Shown: piece after piece, positions 8,100 through 15,477 of the stretch
How positions within the stretch are numbered: the first letter of the stretch is position 1
Layout: every line of letters begins with the position of its first letter
Assembly (NCBI GenBank): GCA_030618495.1
Contig: JAUXDE010000020.1
Span: 1 to 19,233, forward strand
Direction: 5' to 3'
DNA from: Clostridia bacterium
GTDB taxonomy: Bacteria > UBA6262 > WVXT01 > JAUXBS01
DNA length: 19,233 nt
The notes under the pieces: generated by a model
The model's input: the letters and a program-made list of their open reading frames with translations, nothing else
Databases searched by the model: none
What the model was told of the DNA's origin: nothing
Translations under genes and position numbers: made by a program

Positions 8100-8128
8100 A
8101 TTATACCACAATTTTTCCATTTTGTCAA
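8100..8128 (-). promoter_or_regulatory. Consensus sigma-70 promoter for the 7285-8031 gene
   Basis: On the minus strand TTGACA (8123-8128) and TATAAT (8100-8105) are separated by exactly 17 bp, a perfect match to the housekeeping consensus. Transcription should begin near 8093, giving a leader of about 60 nt that holds one copy of the 13-bp inverted repeat and the AAAGGAG ribosome site. Confidence 0.88.
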
Positions 8129-8198
8129 GTTAGAATATTGTTAGATTTTGGGGCAGGTCTTAAGGTGGGACAAAAAAGTCCTTATTATATAAGTTATT

Positions 8199-9629
8199 TT
8201 ATTCCTCTATATCCTTCTTTTTTTGTTTCAATTTCTCATAGCCCAGTTCCTGCCCCTTGTTGATATCGGTAAGTTCAAGAGGTATTTCCCTTGCGCGTAC
8301 AATTCTTGGAGTGATGAACATAAGGAGTTCTTTCTCTATTACCTCTTCTTTTGTTGTTTTAAAGAGTAGTTCAATGATGGGTATATAGCCCAGGATGGGA
8401 AACCTTGAGACTGTTTTTACCTTCTTGTTCTTTAAAAGCCCGGCTATCATCAGTGTTTCATCCGGTTTCATGTTTACGTTAACGTCTGCGTAACTTTTGT
8501 TGAGGGCGGCAACGGCAACGGTAGTACGCAGCTCATCAAGTTCGCTCAAAACGGCATTGATATGCAGTTTAATGTTTTCCTCGCCGTTAATCCTGTATAA
8601 TAGGGGTTCAATCTCAAGTTCTATGCCGAAGTTCTTCCACTCTATAGTGGGCACTCCCTGTGATGATAATACACCGTATCCTCTTTCCCCTCCGGACATG
8701 AACTTTGCTTTACCCCCGTTTACCGTTACGAGTTTTGGCCTGGCAAGCATCTTTCCCCTGCCCTGTCCTATCGCTGCGTCAAGGGCGTTGTCAATGTTTA
8801 ATATGGAGGAGAATATACTCGACCTCGACTGGTTAATGAAATTGCTTCCGAAGCTTAAGCTTGACGTGAACCTGGCCGGGGATATGAGGTTTAAATCAAG
8901 ATTAGAAGTGAATTCCGCGCTCATCTCGTATATCTTGACGTCCACCTGTATGAGCTTGTCGCTTCCTATCCTTAATCCGTTTACTACTTTCTTGCTGAAC
9001 ATCTTTGCAACCTTTTTGGCTCTTTCCCTGTCCTCTTCCGTTGGGACCATGCCGTCAAGAAAGATTGTTTTATTCACCATCTTTACGTCAACCGTATCAC
9101 TGCCTATTATTTCAGCTATCCTGAATGCCGAGGTTTCCCTGAGAATTTTACTCGGCTTAAGGAAGTTCATCACCATGTCACCGTGGGAAAGAATTACTTT
9201 CTGAAGCCGTTTCATGTCATCCTGGGTGTCATATTCGCCTTCCAGCAAAATCTTGCCCCCTCTTACCGGTTTCATCCTGACCAGCCTCATTATGTCTTTG
9301 CCTAAGAAAGATTCTATTTCCTTTATTAGTTCCCCGGTATCAACGGGGATTACTTCAAGGTCATATTCGGTCATTTTATCGTTATTATCCCATATCTCAA
9401 GGGTTGTTGAACCGCCTGATTTAGCAACTACCCGCACCTCCTGCGATGAAATGATGCTGAAATCAGCTATGTCGGGATTGCCGACAGCAACGCGTTTGAC
9501 GTCATCAACTTTTATGGTCTTTGACTGGCCTGCGACCATTTCAAACCTTATCCCCGAAAAAACGGAAGCGGGAATAAGGAAAAATATAAGAATATTGATT
9601 AGGATAACATTTAGTAATGTTTTCTTCAT
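8199..9629 (-). CDS. cpaC: Tad pilus outer-membrane secretin (CpaC/RcpA)
   Basis: This 476-residue protein forms the outer-membrane channel through which the Flp pilus emerges. A signal peptide (about 1-25) is followed by a pilus-type secretin N-domain with the motif KRVAVGNPDIADFSII (about 44-60). BON-like and ring-forming segments follow (about 95-215). The C-terminal secretin domain (about 240-450) contains ARPKLVTVNGGKAKFMSGGE, a gate region, and the family signature around FPILGYIPIIELLF near the end, closing with ELLMFITPRIV. The length is normal for CpaC/RcpA. The start has AAGGAG 5 nt upstream. It is the last gene of the flp operon, 11 bp behind cpaB, which is the usual neighbour. No clear terminator is seen between its stop and the promoter at 8100-8128. 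Confidence 0.95.
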   Translation of the reverse strand: MKKTLLNVILINILIFFLIPASVFSGIRFEMVAGQSKTIKVDDVKRVAVGNPDIADFSIISSQEVRVVAKSGGSTTLEIWDNNDKMTEYDLEVIPVDTGELIKEIESFLGKDIMRLVRMKPVRGGKILLEGEYDTQDDMKRLQKVILSHGDMVMNFLKPSKILRETSAFRIAEIIGSDTVDVKMVNKTIFLDGMVPTEEDRERAKKVAKMFSKKVVNGLRIGSDKLIQVDVKIYEMSAEFTSNLDLNLISPARFTSSLSFGSNFINQSRSSIFSSILNIDNALDAAIGQGRGKMLARPKLVTVNGGKAKFMSGGERGYGVLSSQGVPTIEWKNFGIELEIEPLLYRINGEENIKLHINAVLSELDELRTTVAVAALNKSYADVNVNMKPDETLMIAGLLKNKKVKTVSRFPILGYIPIIELLFKTTKEEVIEKELLMFITPRIVRAREIPLELTDINKGQELGYEKLKQKKKDIEE

Positions 9630-9640
9630 TTTGACTCCTT

Positions 9641-10450
9641 TTATCTCACTTTTTCTATTTTCTTTTCGTTCCTCCTTATTACCTCAACAGATTTTAAGTG
9701 TTCCTTTCTTTTTTTGTTGAGGGTTGCTTTTAAATCAAAGAGTTCCTTGAATTTTTTCTTCTTAAGCTCCAGTATGTCAGTGTCATCAGAGGTTCTTAAT
9801 GACAGGGTGATAACTGTTCCGCTGTTAATTGCCAGTGAAAGGATTTCAGATTCATCGGGTGTAACAACAACCGTTACGCTGCTGTAATGACCTGAAATAG
9901 TGTTTTTGCTAAGCGCGCTGCCAACAGCCAGGACATGAACGTTCTGAAGCAAGGTATAGGTTGTCGGTCCCGAGTAAGAGCCCGAAAGGTTTTCTTTAAA
10001 AGTCCCTATTATATCCACCCTGTTACCGGGTTCAAGCAACCCCGAAAGGCCGTTTACGCCTATAACAGGAAGCGATAGCGCCCTGAGTCCCTTGCCGGGT
10101 ATTTTTGATGACAGGTTATCCCTCTTATCGTTAATTTGATATGCAGTTAATTGCGCTCCTTTTACGATATCTTTAACCGCAATCTGCCCGACTGCTTCTT
10201 CCCTGCAGGATAATGCCATGGGCATGGCGGATTTTTCACTTAGCTTCTTTACAGAAATCATATCGTCCCTTAAAACGGTTTCTGCCGGAATATCCTCCAG
10301 CGCAATCACGACGTTCACCTTAATATTCTTTGCCCTGTCATGCAAATTGTTTTTTAGTTTGCTTTCAACACGATAGACGTAAATACTGATCAAGATAATG
10401 CCCAGAATCCCCGAGGCAATTGAATAAATTAAAATTCTTTTTTGTTTCAT
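9641..10450 (-). CDS. cpaB: Tad pilus assembly protein CpaB/RcpC
   Basis: The protein has 269 residues from the start chosen here. An in-frame ATG 33 nt upstream would overlap the preceding gene; the ATG at 10450 has AAAGGAG 5-6 nt upstream and gives the usual N-terminus MKQKRILIYS followed by one membrane helix. A SAF domain follows (IPAETVLRDDMISVKKL, then GQIAVKDIVKGAQL). Next comes the CpaB/RcpC segment with LSLPVIGVNGLSGLLEPGNR and VDIIG, and VVVTPDESEILSLAINSGTVITLSLR. CpaB/RcpC acts in the periplasm with the secretin, and some members bind peptidoglycan through the SAF domain. The basic, Lys-rich C-terminal tail is longer than the core domain needs. The gene sits between a small exported protein and the secretin. 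Confidence 0.93.
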   Translation of the reverse strand: MKQKRILIYSIASGILGIILISIYVYRVESKLKNNLHDRAKNIKVNVVIALEDIPAETVLRDDMISVKKLSEKSAMPMALSCREEAVGQIAVKDIVKGAQLTAYQINDKRDNLSSKIPGKGLRALSLPVIGVNGLSGLLEPGNRVDIIGTFKENLSGSYSGPTTYTLLQNVHVLAVGSALSKNTISGHYSSVTVVVTPDESEILSLAINSGTVITLSLRTSDDTDILELKKKKFKELFDLKATLNKKRKEHLKSVEVIRRNEKKIEKVR

Positions 10451-10452
10451 TT

Positions 10453-10836
10453 TTACTCCTTTCCCGAAATTAATAATGCGCATGTATAATTATCCTGGTC
10501 TGTATAGAAACAAATATACCATTGACTGTTGTTCTTGGTCATTATTATGATAGCTAAATCCATTGAATTTGATACTTCTTCTGAAATCCGCGGTTTTTTC
10601 CAGCCATTCGCAAGCAGGTAAGATTCGTAATAATTGAAATTAATATCAACACTTCCCTTGTTCCTGTAAATTCCCATAACCGGAGTATCACCTTCGGTCA
10701 GTAGAACCTTTTCCGAGCCGGGAAAAATCGGCAAACCGCAGAATATGTTTGTTCCGTTTGTTTTGCCGGGCGCGCCCGGGACAAACGCCAGGAACGCGGA
10801 GGTAATCAATATTATGATAAGCAGCGCTTTTCTCAT
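10453..10836 (-). CDS. Small exported protein with a GW-containing fold, Tad-associated
   Basis: This 127-residue protein has a signal peptide (MRKALLIIILITSAFLAFVPG). The mature part is a small soluble domain containing LPIFPGSEKVL, then VDINFNYYESYLLANGWKK and three or four further strands. Small secreted proteins with a PGSE-like turn and a YxxxLxxxGW helix are often seen in pilus and secretion loci, though I cannot name a characterised member. Two cysteines in the C-terminal half (ICFY and TCALL) could form a disulfide. Its ATG overlaps the TGA of the upstream pseudopilin gene by 4 bp and it ends 2 bp before the cpaB start, so it is firmly inside the operon. A periplasmic accessory role is inferred from the context. 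Confidence 0.75.
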   Translation of the reverse strand: MRKALLIIILITSAFLAFVPGAPGKTNGTNIFCGLPIFPGSEKVLLTEGDTPVMGIYRNKGSVDINFNYYESYLLANGWKKPRISEEVSNSMDLAIIIMTKNNSQWYICFYTDQDNYTCALLISGKE

Positions 10837-11321
10837 TTTATTATGTATTTCTCCTGTTCCTCAAGGTATTTATTGGAAACACTAACGTCATTCATCATAT
10901 TGTTGATTGAACCGGAGAGAAATGCTGTTTTTCTTATCTTGTTAATAAAATCCCTCGTGTTCCAACATCCCCTCAAAACGTAAATATGACTTTTAATTTG
11001 TATAGTGTCCTTATCATTGAATGATTTTTTTAGTATATGCGGAATTTTTACCGACTCCCCTTCCGTGGATACCAAGTCGCCGTAGGCGATATTTCCCATA
11101 AATGACGCAAGGCTGTTAAATAAAAAATTCCGCTTAGGAGTTTTGGAGGGTTTTGAAAGCATTTCCTGCCTGATTTTTATTTGTTGATTGATTTTTGCCA
11201 TGTTGCACTTTGCCATGAATGACAAACCTATGAATAATACAATAAACAATGAAATCATCACCATGACCGCCTCAATCATTGCCTGCCCGTTGTGATATTC
11301 AATTTTTAATGGTCCAGGCAT
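10833..11321 (-). CDS. TadE/TadF-like pseudopilin
   Basis: The protein has 162 residues. A short leader ends HNG and is followed by QAMIEAVMVMISLFIVLFIG, a hydrophobic helix with Glu at position +5 after the predicted cleavage. That matches the class III prepilin pattern (G, then xxxxE). After the helix comes a charged soluble domain with two cysteines. TadE and TadF are minor pilins processed by the TadV/CpaA peptidase and needed for Flp pilus assembly. This protein fits that role by position and architecture, although the soluble part is not clearly recognised. It overlaps the upstream TadG-like gene by 16 bp and the downstream gene by 4 bp. The start has AAAGGA about 11 nt upstream. Confidence 0.8.
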   Translation of the reverse strand: MPGPLKIEYHNGQAMIEAVMVMISLFIVLFIGLSFMAKCNMAKINQQIKIRQEMLSKPSKTPKRNFLFNSLASFMGNIAYGDLVSTEGESVKIPHILKKSFNDKDTIQIKSHIYVLRGCWNTRDFINKIRKTAFLSGSINNMMNDVSVSNKYLEEQEKYIIK

Positions 11322-12808
11322 GAAATATTATTTCCTTTGCTTTTTATATAATCCAACAAAATGTTTCGGTCTGACCCGTTAATGTCAGAATCCGACAGCT
11401 GACCCCATAAATTGACTTTTTCGATACCGGCTTCGTACGGGGGCAGGCTTATTAACATATCCCTGATGTCATTTGAAACTTTTTTTATTCTTACTTTCCC
11501 ATGCTTTCTTCTCGTGCGCCTGAATATTCTTGCCTGGGAAACCGAATAGATCGTAGGTGGTTTAATGCTGAAAATATTTGAAATATGGTTCCAGGGGAAC
11601 TCTTCTTTCCGTGATTTATAGGTTAATACCACGCAGGCTTCATCATGCTTAATATCCTCATCCCTAACCCACGGGAGCGGTACGTTCTCGGGAATCAATG
11701 AGGAGAATTTGGAGGCAAGTTCCCTTATTTCTTCAATTACAGAATATACCTCATCCTTAAAGACCGGTTCCCACTTATAACACCAGAATGATTCATGTTC
11801 GGAATATCCCCACCTGAACCCTTCTTCCAGGTGTTCCCATTCTTTAGGCCAGTTAATTACAGGTTTGTCTTTGATTTTAGGTTCTTTTATATACCAGTAT
11901 TTTTTAGAAGGGTCACTATTGGGCCACAAATAAGTAACGAGTCTCTTTTCCGCTTTCCAGCTTATGACCTCATCGTCGTCATGTTCATCGGGGAAGTACG
12001 TAAAAGTCTTGAATTTTTCAGGATATTGAGGGTATGAAGACCGCTTGCTTAGGTCAGCCGGCTTGGGGCCATAAAACTTTCCTACCTTCTTTGCCTCCTT
12101 CCAGGGCAGAGTATATTGTCCGGTTTCGAGATTGAACGTTGCGCGCTGTTTCCATTTCTGATGCCAGTTGACTCTTTTTACCGTTGTGTCATGTTTGTCC
12201 GGAACCTCAATGGTTTTCATTCCTTCCAGGGTTTTTCTATCCCTGTTATTTTTCTTCTTTGGGGGCTTCATGAGTTCTTCCCAGGTTGCTTCATGGGCGT
12301 ATAAGCCTATTGCGTGTTTATTGCCGCTTATATTGGAAAATGAAGGCACGGGGACGGCAACCCCCGAAGAGTTATTGATATTAATGATATGCATTGCCTC
12401 GCCAAAGGCAATCCCCGACCAGGGTAGTCGCGCGAACCGGCCCTGTATTCCGGATATTTGCTGGGCTGTTCTCCAGCATCTTTCTATTGCTTTAAAAAGG
12501 AATGCTGAAATAGGGGCGTTGCCTGATGACAGCGCCATCAAAAGCGCAGGCAGAAGGATTGCAATTGAAATATAACAGGCTTCAATGCCGTTGTTCATCG
12601 CAACAAGTATGTTCAGTCCCCTGGCCTGCCACGTTGCAGCAGACAGGGCAGCGCTGTCAGCTACATTTTGCAAATGAATTTTTGTCCTTATTATATCACC
12701 TATTCCCAGCGCATAAAAAAGAAAAGCCAGTAGTAGCGGTATTACTATTACCGCCAGAACGAGCGCCTGTCCTTTATTGTTGCCGGTATTTTTAAAAAGA
12801 TTGAACAT
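11306..12808 (-). CDS. TadG-like pilus assembly protein
   Basis: This 500-residue protein begins with a TadG-type N-terminus: NKGQALVLAVIVIPLLLAF, a membrane helix, then IHLQNVADSAALSAATWQ. This is the conserved opening of the putative Flp pilus assembly TadG family. A second hydrophobic stretch (about 79-92) follows. The remaining 400 residues are soluble, unusually rich in Trp, Lys and Pro (for example between about 190 and 370), and do not show the von Willebrand domain that some TadG proteins carry. The start at 12808 has AAAGGG 8 nt upstream and overlaps the tadE stop by 17 bp. It overlaps the next pseudopilin gene by 16 bp. It probably sits in the inner membrane and reaches into the periplasm. 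The soluble domain is unrecognised. Confidence 0.82.
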   Translation of the reverse strand: MFNLFKNTGNNKGQALVLAVIVIPLLLAFLFYALGIGDIIRTKIHLQNVADSAALSAATWQARGLNILVAMNNGIEACYISIAILLPALLMALSSGNAPISAFLFKAIERCWRTAQQISGIQGRFARLPWSGIAFGEAMHIININNSSGVAVPVPSFSNISGNKHAIGLYAHEATWEELMKPPKKKNNRDRKTLEGMKTIEVPDKHDTTVKRVNWHQKWKQRATFNLETGQYTLPWKEAKKVGKFYGPKPADLSKRSSYPQYPEKFKTFTYFPDEHDDDEVISWKAEKRLVTYLWPNSDPSKKYWYIKEPKIKDKPVINWPKEWEHLEEGFRWGYSEHESFWCYKWEPVFKDEVYSVIEEIRELASKFSSLIPENVPLPWVRDEDIKHDEACVVLTYKSRKEEFPWNHISNIFSIKPPTIYSVSQARIFRRTRRKHGKVRIKKVSNDIRDMLISLPPYEAGIEKVNLWGQLSDSDINGSDRNILLDYIKSKGNNISCLDH

Positions 12809-13400
12809 TAAATATCCCTTTACTATCAGGAGTAAACGGCGGGCCTATTTCCACGGGCATTGTGGCTTCCCCGGTAATTGCGATAAAAGGCGATTCACCT
12901 TTTACGCCTTCAAGTGTACCCTTACCGGATTTAAACAGTTTTCCAATCAAGGGAATTGCCGGTTTGTGCCAGTAGGTCAAACGAACGGTTAACTCCGGGT
13001 ACTTATCCCTCATACATACTCTTCTCATGTTGATAAGCGTATTCTCATCAGGAGATTCAATGCTTAAGGCCAGTCTTGCGTTTTTCATCCTTTCAGTATA
13101 TGCTGACATGTTCTCTCCTTCGGAGGCTCCGGGAAAAGCGTCTACTTTATCCCCTGCAATCGGGCTCATTGACCTCAATGCCGCAAGCCTGATTTTTTGA
13201 ATGTTAAACGTGCCGTCTTCATTGTAGTTTACTATTCCAACCCTGCATGAAGTGTAAGCGGCATAGTTAACAAGCATTTTAATGCTGTAAATTACCGCGA
13301 ACTGTACTGTTCCCAAAATAGTAAACATCAGGAAAGAAATAACCAGGACAAATTCAATCAGAGTTTGACCTTTATTGAATTTCATATCATTTGAATTCAT
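12792..13400 (-). CDS. tadE: TadE-like pseudopilin
   Basis: The protein has 202 residues. The leader MNSNDMKFNKG is followed by QTLIEFVLVISFLMFTILGT, a hydrophobic helix with Glu at +5 and Phe at +6 after the predicted cleavage site. The TadE motif continues with YAAYTSCRVGIV. The remaining periplasmic part has a conserved-looking segment with Trp and Pro (LTYWHKPAIPLIG). TadE pseudopilins are cut by TadV/CpaA and are needed for pilus assembly. The start lies 1 bp after the cpaA stop, with AAGGA 9 nt upstream. The stop overlaps the TadG-like gene by 17 bp. The length is typical to slightly long for TadE. Confidence 0.88.
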   Translation of the reverse strand: MNSNDMKFNKGQTLIEFVLVISFLMFTILGTVQFAVIYSIKMLVNYAAYTSCRVGIVNYNEDGTFNIQKIRLAALRSMSPIAGDKVDAFPGASEGENMSAYTERMKNARLALSIESPDENTLINMRRVCMRDKYPELTVRLTYWHKPAIPLIGKLFKSGKGTLEGVKGESPFIAITGEATMPVEIGPPFTPDSKGIFNVQSF

Positions 13401-13401
13401 C

Positions 13402-13914
13402 TTAAAGATTCCTTAATAAAACAATAAGAGTCCCGATGGATATGGCAAGCCCGAAAGGTACCGGGTAGCCGGCATTTCCGTCAGGATGCTCAGTTTTCAA
13501 TCCCGGGACTACAAATGAACGAAAGAAACGCAGTACTTTATTCAAGCTATTAGTTAATTCCTTATTCTTAAAAAGAATAAGCAATGATATGAGCACAGCA
13601 ATAAACAATGAAAATACAATACTTTGAAGTAGAAACGAATATCCTTTCAACGCTCCTATTGCGGCAAAAAGTTTCAGGTCGCCTCCACCTATACCCTTGA
13701 TTATGAAAAACGGCAAAAACAATACTGTACCGACAAGTAAACCTATGATACTGTCAGTCAATCCGTTTAAGCCCAAGAATAAGTAATTTAATACTATTGC
13801 GGCGAATATTACAGGAAATGTTATAAGATTGGGAATCCTGCCGTAAGTGATGTCCGAGTATCCTGCGATAATCAGAAACAAAATGAGTACATATTCCATG
13901 CAATCAATCTGCAA
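13402..13914 (-). CDS. cpaA: Prepilin peptidase CpaA/TadV
   Basis: This 170-residue membrane aspartic peptidase cleaves the leaders of Flp pilin and TadE-type pseudopilins. The two catalytic aspartates are visible: DITYGRIPN (Asp21) and the GGGDLKLFAAIGALKG motif. It lacks the N-terminal methylase domain of classical PilD, as expected for TadV/CpaA. About five to six membrane helices can be traced. The start is TTG at 13914, chosen because AAAGGA lies 7 nt upstream. The in-frame ATG five codons later has no ribosome site. It lies 11 bp behind flp and 1 bp ahead of tadE, so pilin, peptidase and pseudopilin are co-transcribed. Confidence 0.93.
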   Translation of the reverse strand: MQIDCMEYVLILFLIIAGYSDITYGRIPNLITFPVIFAAIVLNYLFLGLNGLTDSIIGLLVGTVLFLPFFIIKGIGGGDLKLFAAIGALKGYSFLLQSIVFSLFIAVLISLLILFKNKELTNSLNKVLRFFRSFVVPGLKTEHPDGNAGYPVPFGLAISIGTLIVLLRNL

Positions 13915-13925
13915 ATGAATTTCCT

Positions 13926-14162
13926 TTATTTAAGCTGGCCTATATCGCTTGCGCCCTTGTCTGAATCGTACTGTGATTCAGCTTTCTTTGTCTGCTCTGT
14001 AATTGCTTTTCCCGCTTTTACACCGGAATCCCTGCTTTGTTTGCCGATAAGCCTGATAACAACAATTGCCGCTATTATCACAAGCGCAATGATAATAATA
14101 TACTCTGTCATACCCTGCCCCCTAATACCGAGTTTTCCGCAAATTCTTTGTTTTTTTCCCAT
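13926..14162 (-). CDS. flp: Flp-type pilin (class III prepilin)
   Basis: This 78-residue prepilin is the likely major subunit of the pilus. A basic leader (MGKKQRICGKLGIRG) precedes QGMTEYIIIIALVIIAAIVV, so cleavage after Gly15 gives a mature pilin with Glu at +5 and Tyr at +6, the hallmark of Flp pilins. The hydrophobic helix is followed by a charged tail of about 40 residues, on the long side for Flp. The ATG at 14162 has GGAGG 9 nt upstream, and a promoter with TTGATT and TATAAT lies about 35 bp before it. It is the first gene of the operon that runs to the secretin. Confidence 0.95.
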   Translation of the reverse strand: MGKKQRICGKLGIRGQGMTEYIIIIALVIIAAIVVIRLIGKQSRDSGVKAGKAITEQTKKAESQYDSDKGASDIGQLK

Positions 14163-14196
14163 GTTCCTGCTACCTCCATTCTTTAATTAAAAAATA

Positions 14197-14224
14197 ATTA
14201 TATAAAATATAATATATAAATCAA
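14197..14224 (-). promoter_or_regulatory. Promoter of the flp-cpaA-tadE-cpaBC operon
   Basis: TTGATT (14219-14224) and TATAAT (14197-14202) are spaced by 16 bp on the minus strand. The start of transcription would lie near 14190, about 28 nt before the flp ATG and including its GGAGG ribosome site. The same TTGATT-N16-TATAAT arrangement precedes the 16620-17330 gene. Confidence 0.7.
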
Positions 14225-14291
14225 CTTATATTTACGGAACAGATTGGAGGGTATATATCAGGAAAATCAAAGAATGGCATATTTGATTTGT

Positions 14292-14311
14292 TGACGATAA
14301 AACTCTCGTCA
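14292..14311. other. Small hairpin upstream of flp
   Basis: TGACGA-TAAAACTC-TCGTCA is a perfect 6-bp stem with an 8-nt loop in the 279-bp gap between the zinc-ribbon gene and flp. No U-tract follows on either strand, so it is not a typical terminator. It might be an operator or part of a leader. The rest of the gap is AT-rich and, apart from the flp promoter, shows nothing recognisable. Confidence 0.3.
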
Positions 14312-14441
14312 GGGTTGTATCCTATAGGTCGTAAATGTATTATAAAACTGATTATAATCTGAAAAGGATTAATTAAATTATTTTAAATTCGGAATGAAAA
14401 ACGGGAATGAAGCAATCAGGAATTTATGCTATTTTTGAAAC

Positions 14442-14654
14442 TCAGCTGCCGGTGAAGAAATCAAATATATTTCCGAGCTTACTGCTTTCAGCTGCGTAGA
14501 ATTCCGTGTATTTGCATTTGTTGCAGGTTACAGAAGTGAACTTTTTTCCCTGCACGTCAAATATCTTGCTCCAGAACCCGCCTGCGGCGCGAATCTCGCC
14601 AATCTCGCAGGCGTTATTTGCGCACTTGGGACATTTAAAATTCAGTTGATTCAT
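14442..14654 (-). CDS. Small zinc-ribbon protein (predicted nucleic-acid binding)
   Basis: This 70-residue protein has two CxxC knuckles (Cys8/Cys11 and Cys44/Cys47) that would bind one zinc ion. Between them are the family-typical GGFWSKIFDVQGKKF and, after the second knuckle, YTEFYAAESSKLGNIFDF. This matches the small zinc-ribbon family annotated as a predicted nucleic-acid-binding protein (DUF2082-like). The cellular role of that family is not established. The start has GGGAGG about 5-10 nt upstream, and the gene lies 45 bp behind the lipoprotein gene. It is cytosolic, with no signal peptide, and probably unrelated to the pilus. Confidence 0.85.
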   Translation of the reverse strand: MNQLNFKCPKCANNACEIGEIRAAGGFWSKIFDVQGKKFTSVTCNKCKYTEFYAAESSKLGNIFDFFTGS

Positions 14655-14699
14655 TTGTTCCCTCCCAGGTCTTTAATCTTCAGGTATTTCGGTCGGTTA

Positions 14700-15425
14700 T
14701 TAATGAGTTTTTGTTTTTATTATGGTTGCCTTTTCCCTCAGTCCCTTAATCCACTTTTCTTTATGTTTTTCAACTTCCTTAGCGTATATTTGCTGTTTTA
14801 ACAGTTTATGGATATCCGTTTTGTTATCCCGGTAGAAATTCTCAATTTCCTTCTCGGTGGGATTTGATATTCCATGAGTTACTTCCCTGTCGATTAGTTT
14901 CTGAGCCGCAATCTGGTTTTTTACCATTTTCCTGTGTGTATCCGTTATGACAGTATTTTTAGGTAAAATATTATTCACTTTAAGCTCTTCTATCGTCTCA
15001 TCAACTTCTTTGACTGAAACAGATATTTTCTTTTCCTGTATTTCCTGAAGAACTAATAGTTCATTGATAAGATTATTAAGGTATTGTTCTTTTGCTTCCT
15101 TGAGTTTTTCAGGAGATTCATTCTTCATTTTTTCCAGGTTGCTTTTTCCAAGAATCATTAAAAGTTTTTCGTTGAATTCGCTTTCCAGTATTACCGTACC
15201 GTTAATGGTAGCAAGCGTCCTTTCTCCTGGAGGTATAACAGCGCCGGGATATTCCTTCCGGGTTGTTCCACTGTTATATAATCCTATTTCGGTGTCTCCT
15301 GCCTTTTCAAATGCCTTCAATTCCTCTTTTGCCGCGGGAGCTGGAGTTTTTCCTGCATCCTTGCCCTTGCAGGACAGGTTGAGCAGCAGGAACAGCATTA
15401 AAACCAAGGTTGTCTTTCTTTTCAT
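14700..15425 (-). CDS. SurA_N-like lipoprotein chaperone without a PPIase domain
   Basis: The protein has 241 residues from the ATG at 15425, which has AAAGGA 9 nt upstream. An ATG 18 nt further upstream lacks a ribosome site. The N-terminus (MKRKTTLVLMLFLLLNLSC) looks like a lipoprotein signal with Cys19, though Asn occupies the usual Leu position of the lipobox. After a Lys/Ala/Pro-rich linker, residues from about 70 (LATINGTVILESEFNEKL) form a SurA/PrsA N-terminal chaperone domain. The C-terminal helix ends EKWIKGLREKATI, as in that family. No parvulin-type PPIase domain lies between. It may escort exported proteins such as the neighbouring barrel-like ones; that is inference. It is downstream of the MITE-like element, which now separates it from the paralogous pair. 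Confidence 0.8.
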   Translation of the reverse strand: MKRKTTLVLMLFLLLNLSCKGKDAGKTPAPAAKEELKAFEKAGDTEIGLYNSGTTRKEYPGAVIPPGERTLATINGTVILESEFNEKLLMILGKSNLEKMKNESPEKLKEAKEQYLNNLINELLVLQEIQEKKISVSVKEVDETIEELKVNNILPKNTVITDTHRKMVKNQIAAQKLIDREVTHGISNPTEKEIENFYRDNKTDIHKLLKQQIYAKEVEKHKEKWIKGLREKATIIKTKTH

Positions 15426-15473
15426 GTTTTTAGGTCCTTTCATTAATATTATGATATACTTAGAATCTATACG

Positions 15474-15477
15474 CTAG
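15474..15477. repeat. Target-site duplication, left copy (CTAG)
   Basis: CTAG flanks the MITE-like element directly. The second copy is at 15741-15744. Because CTAG is a palindrome and both termini begin with CG, a 2-bp TA duplication is an equally consistent reading. Confidence 0.8.

Noticed and set aside
8160-8198. Terminator after the secretin gene
   Set aside because: Only GGAC-TTTTTT-GTCC and a short AT palindrome are present; the stem is weak and no U-tract follows, so it is not called.
8497-9204. Long plus-strand reading frame opposite the secretin gene
   Set aside because: It is a shadow of the strongly supported cpaC gene on the other strand, with no ribosome site or recognisable domain.
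10451-10483. N-terminal extension of CpaB from the upstream ATG
   Set aside because: The ATG at 10450 has an ideal AAAGGAG site and gives the normal CpaB N-terminus; the extension overlaps the upstream gene.
14163-14441. Riboswitch (for example cyclic-di-GMP) upstream of flp
   Set aside because: The gap contains a small hairpin and a promoter close to the start codon, but no GEMM-type conserved core was found, and the promoter lies downstream of the hairpin so the flp leader is too short.
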